This document shows, in pieces, positions 1 to 5,000 of a stretch of 5,000 nt of DNA (its first letter is position 1; each line of letters starts with the position of its first letter). The stretch is from Stenotrophomonas sp. (GTDB lineage Bacteria > Pseudomonadota > Gammaproteobacteria > Xanthomonadales > Xanthomonadaceae). Made by a program: the position numbers and the translations under genes. Below the pieces are notes generated by a model, which saw only the letters and a list, made by a program, of their open reading frames with translations, did no database searches and had not been told where the DNA came from. The stretch lies in the NCBI GenBank assembly GCA_003525885.1, contig DQIG01000006.1:1-5000 (forward strand). Direction: 5' to 3'.

Positions 1-263
1 AGCAGCTCGACCTTGCCGCCGAACGCGGCAAGGCGGTCGCGGATCAGCGCGGCGATCTTCGCCAGCCCCTCCAGATCCTGGCTGCCCGACTCGATGCCGA
101 CCAGGTCGCGCATGGTGTCGATCAGGCCGGCCTTCTCTTGTTGCGCCATGTCGTAGAACGGCGCCTGCGGTGCGGCCAGCGCGGATTGCGCCCCGAGTGC
201 GAACAGTGTGGCGGCAAGAATTTTCAGAGGGGTTTTCTTATGCAGTGCGAAATTAAATGTCAT
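1..263 (-). CDS. M20-family peptidase, glutamate carboxypeptidase (CPG2)-like, N-terminal part
   Basis: Partial gene: it starts at the ATG at 263-261 and its 3' end lies left of the window, so only 87 codons are visible. The first 30 residues form a Sec signal peptide: a basic stretch (HKK at 8-10), a hydrophobic core (ILAATLFALGA) and an ALA|AP cleavage site after about residue 30. The mature part (LIDTMRDLVGIESGSQDLEG, then a helix with IAALIRDRLAAFGGKVELL) resembles the start of Pseudomonas carboxypeptidase G2, where LEKLVNIETGTGDAEG occupies the same place. M20 enzymes of this type are periplasmic or secreted zinc peptidases that remove C-terminal glutamate from folates or peptides. The metal-binding residues fall outside the window, so activity and substrate cannot be judged. 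A purine run (AGAGAGAGA, 271-279 on the minus strand) seven bases before the ATG may serve as ribosome binding site. Confidence is high for the M20 family and moderate for CPG2-type specificity. Confidence 0.82.
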   Translation of the reverse strand, partial: MTFNFALHKKTPLKILAATLFALGAQSALAAPQAPFYDMAQQEKAGLIDTMRDLVGIESGSQDLEGLAKIAALIRDRLAAFGGKVEL

Positions 264-344
264 ATCTATGTCTCTCTCTTGGATGGATCATGGTCTTGCG
301 GGTAGCGATTGTAACGGCATCGTTTTCAGAACCTGTTCGGAATC
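264..344 (-). promoter_or_regulatory. Intergenic leader with possible promoter of the peptidase gene
   Basis: This 81-bp gap is less GC-rich than the genes around it. On the minus strand TACAAT (308-313) matches the sigma70 -10 box at five of six positions. It would place the transcript start near 302 and give a leader of about 38 bases. No good -35 box lies at the right distance, so this is a weak to moderate call. No convincing terminator for the upstream pseudouridine synthase gene is visible, so readthrough is also possible. Confidence 0.35.
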
Positions 345-1208
345 TCACAGGGTGCGTTCGCTGTGGAAATGACGTTCGCTGCCGTCCAGCGGATCGATGA
401 AGAACAATGAGCGCGCCAGCAGCTTCAGCGGCTTGTCGAGGTCATCGGCCACACCGACCGGCACCGCATCCGGATAGAACAAGTCATTGAGGATCGGAAT
501 GCCCAGCGACGCCATGTGCACGCGCAACTGATGGCGCCGTCCCGTCACCGGTTCAAGACGGTACAAGCCCTGCTCGCCGCGCGGCTCGGCCAGCGAGATA
601 TGCGTTTCCGAATTGGGCTCGCCCGGCGCCTCGTACATCTTGAAGAATTGCCCTGGAATTTCTTCCACACGGCTGCGATGCACCACGGGCAATCGCAGTT
701 CCGCGCGCAAGGGCGCGATGGCTTCGTACACCTTGTACATGGTGCGCCGCTGGAACATGGACTGGTACTTTCCGCGGCTGTCCGGATTGTGCGAGAACAC
801 GATCACGCCGGCCGTCTCGCGGTCCAGGCGATGGATCGGCGTGAGATGCTCCAGCCCGGTTTCTTTCTTCAGGCGCACCAGCAAGGTCTCCTGCACGAAA
901 CGCCCGGTCGGGATCACCGGCAGGAAATGCGGCTTGTCGGCCACCAGCAGGTGCGCATCCAGATGGACGATGGTCTCGGCGAAGGGAATCACCGGCTCGT
1001 CGGCCACCTCGCGGAAGTACTGGATTTCCCGCCCGACCTGCCAGGGCATGTCCGCCGTGAGCGCCCTGCCCTGCGCATCCAGCACACGGCCGCGCGCGAA
1101 GCGATCCTGCCATTGCGCGCGCGCGATGCGCGGGAAACGTGCACACAGGCCATCCAGCAGGGTGGCCCAGGGGCCGGGCGGCAGCTGCAGCCGGCTGGGC
1201 AAGGTCAT
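345..1208 (-). CDS. RluA-family pseudouridine synthase (287 aa)
   Basis: Predicted cytoplasmic enzyme that isomerises uridine to pseudouridine in rRNA or tRNA. The family signature HRLDRETAG is at residues 126-134, with Asp129 as the expected catalytic nucleophile. Further family marks are the conserved Tyr in YKVYEA (158-163), GRRHQLRVHMASLGIPILND (223-242) and the C-terminal LKLLARSLFF (261-270), which resembles the usual L-x-L-H-A motif. The first 80 residues (PWATLLDGLCARFPRIARAQWQ and GRVLDAQGRAL) resemble a reduced S4-like RNA-binding region but were not confirmed. The start chosen is the ATG at 1208-1206, with GGAG eight bases upstream (1217-1220 on the minus strand). The frame stays open to an ATG at 1382, but that would overlap the divergent yaeQ gene and add residues unlike the family. 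It stops with TGA at 345-347. The exact target base cannot be read from the sequence; an RluA/TruC-like or unassigned Rlu subgroup is possible. Confidence 0.92.
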   Translation of the reverse strand: MTLPSRLQLPPGPWATLLDGLCARFPRIARAQWQDRFARGRVLDAQGRALTADMPWQVGREIQYFREVADEPVIPFAETIVHLDAHLLVADKPHFLPVIPTGRFVQETLLVRLKKETGLEHLTPIHRLDRETAGVIVFSHNPDSRGKYQSMFQRRTMYKVYEAIAPLRAELRLPVVHRSRVEEIPGQFFKMYEAPGEPNSETHISLAEPRGEQGLYRLEPVTGRRHQLRVHMASLGIPILNDLFYPDAVPVGVADDLDKPLKLLARSLFFIDPLDGSERHFHSERTL

Positions 1209-1246
1209 GGCGTCCACTCCGGCCACGGGAAAGAGCGCAAGAGTGC

Positions 1247-1260
1247 CACCGTTGACGGTG
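1247..1260. repeat. 14-bp palindrome CACCGT-TG-ACGGTG
   Basis: A perfect inverted repeat with 6-bp arms and a 2-base centre, lying between two divergent genes. It could be a small operator bound by a dimeric regulator, or a short hairpin in the leader of the leftward transcript. Two bases are too few for a stable RNA loop, which makes the DNA-site reading a little more likely. No known regulator consensus is recognised. Confidence 0.35.
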
Positions 1261-1277
1261 CGCAGACAGCCCGGCCA

Positions 1278-1306
1278 CGGACACCCCCGGAGCAAACCTC
1301 TATCAT
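1278..1306 (+). promoter_or_regulatory. Candidate sigma70 promoter for yaeQ-yhiN
   Basis: CGGACA (1278-1283, four of six matches to the -35 box) is followed after exactly 17 bases by TATCAT (1301-1306, five of six matches to the -10 box). Transcription would start near 1313 and leave a leader of about 20 bases before the yaeQ ATG. This is sequence matching only, and the -35 box is weak. Confidence 0.45.
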
Positions 1307-1332
1307 TGTCCTCTTTAGTCCACGGATCCCCC

Positions 1333-1881
1333 ATGGCTCTTACCGCCACCATCCGCAAGGCCGAACTACAGATCAGCGACATGGATCGCGGCTACTACGC
1401 GACCCACAACCTGACCCTGGCCCAGCATCCGTCCGAGACCGACGAGCGCCTGATGGTGCGCCTGCTCGCCTTCGCGCTGAACGCCGGCGACCGCCTGGAG
1501 TTCGGCCGCGGCCTGAGCACCGATGACGAACCCGATCTGTGGGAACACGACTACACCGGCGACATCCTGCAGTGGATCGACCTGGGCCATCCGGACGAAT
1601 CGCGCATCCGCAAGGCCAGCAACCGCAGCCGCCAGGTGCAGGTGGTCAACTATGGCGGCAACGCCTCGGAAATCTGGTGGGGCAAGCAGGGCAAGGGCCT
1701 GGCGCGCTTCGACAACCTCTCGGTGGTCGATCTCGACGGCGCCTTCGTCGAACAGTGGGGCCAGCAGATCCAGCGTGCGATGCGCTGGAGCGTGCTGATC
1801 CAGGACGGCGAAGTGCAGCTGCTCAACGACCAGATGCAGCTCGACGTGATCCCGAACTGGCGCAAGCGCGCCAAGGCATGA
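1333..1881 (+). CDS. yaeQ: YaeQ family protein (182 aa)
   Basis: The protein matches the YaeQ family along its whole length. It opens with MALTATIRKAELQISDMDRG, like E. coli MALKATIYKATVNVADLDRN. It carries the family blocks LTLAQHPSETDERLMVRLL (27-45), DDEPDLW (64-70), WIDLGHPDESRIRKA (81-95), EIWW (113-116) and NLSVVDLD (128-135). The length is normal. As I recall, the Xanthomonas citri YaeQ structure showed a compact fold built on a variant PD-(D/E)XK nuclease core. By inference the acidic residues in DDEPD, Asp83 and Lys94 are candidates for that core. Nuclease activity is not established for the family; an early report tied YaeQ to RfaH-dependent expression, and its role remains open. 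The ATG at 1333 matches the family start although its Shine-Dalgarno sequence (CGGA, 1323-1326) is poor. The stop overlaps the start of the next gene, so both are probably co-transcribed. Confidence 0.93.
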   Translation: MALTATIRKAELQISDMDRGYYATHNLTLAQHPSETDERLMVRLLAFALNAGDRLEFGRGLSTDDEPDLWEHDYTGDILQWIDLGHPDESRIRKASNRSRQVQVVNYGGNASEIWWGKQGKGLARFDNLSVVDLDGAFVEQWGQQIQRAMRWSVLIQDGEVQLLNDQMQLDVIPNWRKRAKA

Positions 1882-3062
1882 GCACCATCCGTTGCGATGT
1901 TGTGGTCATCGGTGCCGGCGCAGCCGGGCTGATGACCGCGATCACTGCCGGCCAGCGCGGCCGCCAGGTGCAGGTGATCGACCATGCCAACAAGGTCGGC
2001 AAGAAGATCCTGATGTCCGGCGGTGGCCGCTGCAACTTCACCAATACCGGCACCACGCCGGCCAACTTCCTGTCGGCCAACCCGCACTTCTGCAAATCGG
2101 CACTGGCCCGCTACACGCCCTGGCACTTCATCGAGCTGGTGAGCAAGCACGGCATCGCCTATCACGAAAAGGAACTGGGGCAGCTGTTCTGCGATGTCTC
2201 GTCCAAGCAGATCGTGAAAATGCTGGTGGACGAATGCCAGGCGGCGGGCGTGCAGGTCCGTACCGACTGCAGCGTGCAGCGCATCGAGCATGGCAGCGAT
2301 GGCTTCCGCGTCCACACCACGCAGGGCCTGTTCCATTGCGCCTCGCTGGTGGTGGCCACCGGCGGCCTGTCGATTCCCAGCATGGGTGCTACCGGCTTTG
2401 GTTATGAAGTGGCCCGCCAGTTCGGCCACCAGGTATTGCCGACCCGCGCCGGCCTGGTGCCGCTGACCCTCAGCGGCAAGCACCAGGAGCGATTGGCCGA
2501 CCTCAGCGGCGTGGCGCTGCCGATCGAGGCGCGCTGCAACGGCAGGAGCTTCCAGAACTTCATGCTGCTGACCCACCGTGGCGTAAGCGGCCCGGCCATT
2601 CTGCAGATTTCTTCGTTCTGGCAGCCCGGCGATGCGCTGGAACTGGACCTGCTGCCCGGCCAGGATGCCGGCGAGTGGCTGCGCCAGATGAAGCGCGACC
2701 GACCTGCCGCCGAGCTGCGCACCGTGCTGGGGGAGGTACTGCCGAAGCGGCTGGCGCAGCGCCTGTGCGAGCACTGGCTGCCCGACCGCCCCGTGCGCCA
2801 GCTGGACGAGCCGGTGCTGCGCCAGGCCGCGCAGCTGCTGGGCGCGTTCCCGCTGGTCGCCAGTGGCACCGAGGGCTACCGGACCGCCGAGGTCACCCTG
2901 GGCGGCGTCGATACCGCAGAAGTGTCGTCCTCGACCATGGAATCCAAGCGCGTGCCCGGCCTGCATTTCGTCGGCGAGGTGCTGGATGTGACCGGCTGGC
3001 TGGGCGGCTACAACTTCCAATGGGCCTGGGCCAGCGGCCACGCAGCGGGCGGCGTGGTGTGA
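1878..3062 (+). CDS. yhiN: HI0933/YhiN-family flavoprotein, probable 23S rRNA dihydrouridine synthase (RdsA type)
   Basis: A 394-residue flavoprotein of the HI0933/YhiN family, cytoplasmic, with no signal peptide. The FAD-binding Rossmann motif GAGAAG is at 12-17, and Asp35 sits at the end of the second strand. The family hallmark GKKILMSGGGRCNFTN is at 41-56. Further motifs are VVATGGLSIPSMGATGFGY (158-176), THRGVSGPAILQISSFWQPG (232-251), GYRTAEVTLGGVDT (333-346) and the C-terminal flavin-site block GLHFVGEVLDVTGWLGGYNF (361-380). Stretches such as NPHFCKSALARYTPWHFIEL and HEKELGQLFCD are close to my recollection of E. coli YhiN, so orthology is likely. YhiN was recently reported (from memory, as RdsA) to reduce uridine 2449 of E. 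coli 23S rRNA to dihydrouridine; that role here is inference. Older annotations say only 'aminoacetone oxidase' or 'NAD(P)/FAD-dependent oxidoreductase'. The start ATG overlaps the yaeQ stop (ATGA). It lacks a well-spaced ribosome binding site, which suggests translational coupling. Confidence 0.92.
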   Translation: MSTIRCDVVVIGAGAAGLMTAITAGQRGRQVQVIDHANKVGKKILMSGGGRCNFTNTGTTPANFLSANPHFCKSALARYTPWHFIELVSKHGIAYHEKELGQLFCDVSSKQIVKMLVDECQAAGVQVRTDCSVQRIEHGSDGFRVHTTQGLFHCASLVVATGGLSIPSMGATGFGYEVARQFGHQVLPTRAGLVPLTLSGKHQERLADLSGVALPIEARCNGRSFQNFMLLTHRGVSGPAILQISSFWQPGDALELDLLPGQDAGEWLRQMKRDRPAAELRTVLGEVLPKRLAQRLCEHWLPDRPVRQLDEPVLRQAAQLLGAFPLVASGTEGYRTAEVTLGGVDTAEVSSSTMESKRVPGLHFVGEVLDVTGWLGGYNFQWAWASGHAAGGVV

Positions 3063-3075
3063 ACCACTTCGCCGT

Positions 3076-3104
3076 TCGATGCGCGCAAGGGGTGCGCGCA
3101 TGGA
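3076..3104 (+). terminator. GC-rich stem-loop after yhiN, possible terminator without U tract
   Basis: ATGCGCGCA (3079-3087) and TGCGCGCAT (3093-3101) pair over nine bases around the loop AGGGG. Beyond a G-G mismatch two more pairs can form (3076-3077 with 3103-3104), and CCG/CGG could extend the stem past a bulged base. No T run follows on the plus strand, so a classic intrinsic terminator is not met. It could be a weak terminator, an RNA-stabilising 3' hairpin of yhiN, or a structure in the fimX leader. Confidence 0.45.
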
Positions 3105-3143
3105 CGGTTCGCCGCGCATCGTGTATCTAGATTCGCAGATTGG

Positions 3144-3147
3144 GGAG
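3144..3147 (+). promoter_or_regulatory. Ribosome binding site of fimX
   Basis: GGAG, within GGGGAG at 3142-3147, lies six bases before the ATG at 3154. It is a strong Shine-Dalgarno match and fixes the start of fimX. It contrasts with the poor sites before yaeQ and yhiN. Confidence 0.7.
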
Positions 3148-3153
3148 CAGTGC

Positions 3154-5000
3154 ATGCAGAACGCGAACGACATCACCATCCGCCTGTTGATCGTCGATGA
3201 CAGCGGCGAGAATGCCGAAGCCATCGTCAGCACCCTGCGCAACAGCGGCATCGCGGTACGCCCGTGGCGCCCGCAGGACGCGGCCGAGCTCGCCCAGGTG
3301 CTGACCAGCCAGGCCATCGACCTGGTACTGGCCTCGCCTTCGCAGGGCATTCCGCTGCAGCTGGCGGCCCAGCACATCGCCGCCAGCGGCAAGGACATCC
3401 CGCTGGTGCTGCTGGCCGAGCGCATCGACGAGGACGAACTGGTGCAGGCCAGCAGCCATGGCATCCGCGCCCTCGCCCTGCGCCAGCGCCCCGAGCACCT
3501 GCTCGCCGTGGTCCGGGACCAGTGGGTGGACCTGCAGGCGCGCCGCGGCCTGCGCCGCATCGAAGCGCAGATGCGCGAGACCGAGCGCCGCTGCGACGCG
3601 CTGATCGCCTCCTCGCGCGACCCCATCGCCTACGTGCATGAGGGCATGCACATCCGCGCCAACGACGCCTACCTGGAGATGTTCGGCTACGAGCATTTCG
3701 ACGACATCGAAGGCATTTCGCTGCTGGACATGGTCGCCGCCCAGCACGTGGAGGGCTTCAAGCAACTGCTGAAGGGCCTCAGCCGTGGCGAAGCGCCGCC
3801 GCCGCAGTACCAGCTCGACGCGCGCCACGAGGACGGCAGTGCGTTCCCGGCGACGATGGAATTTGCTGCGGCCACCTACGAAGGCGAGTCCTGCCTGCAG
3901 GTGGTGCTCCGCCGCCGCATGGAGTTCGACCCCGAGCTGGCGCGCGAGGTCGAGGACCTGCGCCAGCGCGACCAGGTCACCGGCCTGCTCAATCGCCCGA
4001 CCTTCATGCTGCAGCTGGAAAGCGCGGTGGCCCAGGCCGGGCGCAGCGAGGGCCAGTTCGGCCTGCTGCTGATCGAGCCGGACCACTACGCGCGCCTGCT
4101 GCCGGATATCGGCCTGGCCTCGGCCGACATCCTGATCGGCGCCCTCGCCGCCCTGCTGGCCGAGGTGGTCGGCGAGGACGCGCAGCTGGCCCGCTTCGGC
4201 GAACACAATTTCGCCGTGCTGCAGGCCGGGCCCTACGCGCAGACCGTGGCGCTGGCCGAGCACATCCGCGAAGCCTACGCCGCACATGTCTTCAGCATCG
4301 GCGCACGCTCGGCCACGGTGACGGTCAGCATCGGTGGCGTGCAGGTCGGCGAGAAGATCGCCAGCATCGGCCAGGTGCTGGCGCGCGCCAGCGAATGCAC
4401 ACAGGCCGCCGCCGAGCTGGGCAATACCTGCCGCATCTTCGACCCGGCCGCCGCCGACCGCGTCGAGGAAGAACGGGTGCAGCGCTGGGTTGCCCGCATC
4501 CGCGAGGCGCTGGCCGGCGACGGCTTCCAGCTGCACTACCAGCCGGTATTGAACCTGCAGGGCGAGCCACTGGAGCTTTACGAGGCCTACCTGCGCCTGG
4601 AGAACAATGGCGAGCTGCTGAGCCCGACCGCGTTCCTGGGCATCGCCGAGGAACACGGCCTGCTGGCCGACATCAACCGCTGGGTGGTCTCACGGGCCAT
4701 CGCGGTGCTCGGCCAGCGCGCACGCGAAGGCAACGCCACCCAGGTGCTGGTGAAGGTGACGCCGGAATCGTTCGACGACCCACAGATGATCGCCACGCTG
4801 CGCCGCGAACTGCAGGCGCAGGGCGTGCCCGGTGAACGGCTGTGGCTGCATGCGCCGGAAGCGAAGGTGTTCACCCACCTGCGCAGTGCGCAGCAGTTCC
4901 TTGCCGAAGTGGCACCGCTGGGCTGCCGCATCGGCCTGGAGCAGTTCGGTTCGGGGCTGGATTCGTTCCAGTTGCTGGCCCACTTCCAGCCCCAGTTCCT
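3154..5000 (+). CDS. fimX: FimX-like c-di-GMP effector, REC-PAS-GGDEF-EAL, degenerate (3' end outside window)
   Basis: 615 codons are visible; FimX proteins have about 690 residues, so roughly 75 are missing on the right. The domains are a receiver-like domain (about 8-122), a helical linker (about 125-147), PAS (about 148-255), GGDEF (about 262-435) and EAL (about 447 onward). The receiver keeps acidic Asp15-Asp16, but the phospho-acceptor position is Ser61 (IDLVLAS), so phosphorylation is unlikely. GGDEF reads GEHNF (349-353). In the EAL domain the signature is EAY (477-479), the metal-binding Asn of the VNLS motif is Lys534 (VKVT), and DDFG is EQFG (596-599). Both diguanylate cyclase and phosphodiesterase activity should therefore be absent. 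In Xanthomonas, FimX binds c-di-GMP through its EAL domain and joins PilZ and the PilB ATPase at the cell pole to control type IV pilus extension and twitching. Here that role is inferred from architecture, degeneracy and neighbourhood. The gene lies 91 bp after yhiN. Another degenerate GGDEF-EAL protein is the main alternative. Confidence 0.85.
   Translation, partial: MQNANDITIRLLIVDDSGENAEAIVSTLRNSGIAVRPWRPQDAAELAQVLTSQAIDLVLASPSQGIPLQLAAQHIAASGKDIPLVLLAERIDEDELVQASSHGIRALALRQRPEHLLAVVRDQWVDLQARRGLRRIEAQMRETERRCDALIASSRDPIAYVHEGMHIRANDAYLEMFGYEHFDDIEGISLLDMVAAQHVEGFKQLLKGLSRGEAPPPQYQLDARHEDGSAFPATMEFAAATYEGESCLQVVLRRRMEFDPELAREVEDLRQRDQVTGLLNRPTFMLQLESAVAQAGRSEGQFGLLLIEPDHYARLLPDIGLASADILIGALAALLAEVVGEDAQLARFGEHNFAVLQAGPYAQTVALAEHIREAYAAHVFSIGARSATVTVSIGGVQVGEKIASIGQVLARASECTQAAAELGNTCRIFDPAAADRVEEERVQRWVARIREALAGDGFQLHYQPVLNLQGEPLELYEAYLRLENNGELLSPTAFLGIAEEHGLLADINRWVVSRAIAVLGQRAREGNATQVLVKVTPESFDDPQMIATLRRELQAQGVPGERLWLHAPEAKVFTHLRSAQQFLAEVAPLGCRIGLEQFGSGLDSFQLLAHFQPQF

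Larger units (their letters stand above)
1209..1332. promoter_or_regulatory. Divergent intergenic region between the pseudouridine synthase gene and yaeQ
   Basis: The 124-bp gap must contain signals for the leftward pseudouridine synthase gene and the rightward yaeQ-yhiN pair. It holds the candidate yaeQ promoter, a 14-bp palindrome (1247-1260) and two copies of CCGGCCACGG (1219-1228 and 1271-1280). The core CCACGG occurs a third time at 1320-1325. I could not assign a convincing promoter for the leftward gene. Confidence 0.6.

Noticed and set aside
320..344. GAAC-GTTC inverted repeat after the pseudouridine synthase stop
   Set aside because: Arms of four bases with a two-base centre and no U tract in the right place are too weak for a terminator.
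1209..1382. A 58-residue N-terminal extension of the pseudouridine synthase
   Set aside because: It would overlap the start of the divergent yaeQ gene, and its composition is unlike the family. The ATG at 1208 has a well-spaced GGAG.
516..1526. Plus-strand open frame opposite the pseudouridine synthase gene
   Set aside because: Antisense shadow with no domain resemblance. The minus strand carries the complete HRLDRETAG family signature.
3101..3129. Possible fimX promoter, TGGACG (3101-3106) and TATCTA (3124-3129) with 17-base spacing
   Set aside because: The -10 box matches at only three of six positions and the -35 box overlaps the stem-loop arm, so it is not better than chance.
1650..3626. 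A 658-codon open frame on the minus strand opposite yaeQ, yhiN and fimX
   Set aside because: It runs antisense across three well-supported genes and two gene boundaries, is rich in Ala, Arg, Gln and His, and shows no recognisable domain. Long antisense frames are expected in GC-rich DNA.
3127..4656. A 509-codon open frame on the minus strand opposite fimX
   Set aside because: It mirrors fimX codon bias and has low-complexity Ala/Gln/Leu/Val/His composition without family motifs. The plus-strand protein has four recognisable domains.
1..5000. Mobile element, CRISPR array, tRNA/rRNA or defence system
   Set aside because: No transposase, regularly spaced repeats, terminal inverted repeats, cloverleaf or atypical gene composition was seen. 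All the genes look like core xanthomonad genes. YaeQ's nuclease-like fold alone does not make a defence system.

Overview
The window is GC-rich chromosomal DNA with dense coding and short intergenic gaps. It looks like a gammaproteobacterium of the Xanthomonadaceae (Xanthomonas/Stenotrophomonas group). The strongest pointer is the order yaeQ, a YhiN/RdsA-type flavoprotein and fimX on one strand. From memory, YaeQ and FimX lie close together in Xanthomonas citri. Genus is inference; no RNA gene or marker is present to fix it.

Layout. Bases 1-263 (minus) hold the start of a secreted M20-family peptidase resembling glutamate carboxypeptidase (CPG2), which runs off the left edge. Bases 345-1208 (minus) hold a complete RluA-family pseudouridine synthase, upstream of the peptidase on the same strand. 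Bases 1209-1332 are a divergent intergenic region with a plausible sigma70 promoter for the rightward genes, a 14-bp palindrome and a repeated 10-mer. Bases 1333-1881 (plus) encode YaeQ, a small PD-(D/E)XK-like protein. It overlaps by 4 bp (ATGA) with 1878-3062 (plus), a HI0933/YhiN-family flavoprotein, recently linked in E. coli to 23S rRNA dihydrouridine formation. A 91-bp gap with a strong GC-rich stem-loop follows. From 3154 to the right edge (plus) is fimX, a four-domain protein (REC-PAS-GGDEF-EAL) whose REC, GGDEF and EAL active-site motifs are all degenerate, truncated by the window.

How they fit together. The pseudouridine synthase and the YhiN-type protein are both predicted to modify RNA and sit on either side of yaeQ. 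yaeQ and yhiN are probably co-transcribed and translationally coupled. FimX in xanthomonads is a c-di-GMP effector that binds PilZ and, through it, the PilB ATPase to control type IV pilus assembly. It is probably a separate transcription unit or only partly linked. The peptidase is probably transcribed from its own promoter.

I see no mobile element, CRISPR array, tRNA, rRNA or clearly new system. The region looks like ordinary core genome; the points worth a second look concern degenerate motifs, regulation and unassigned substrates.
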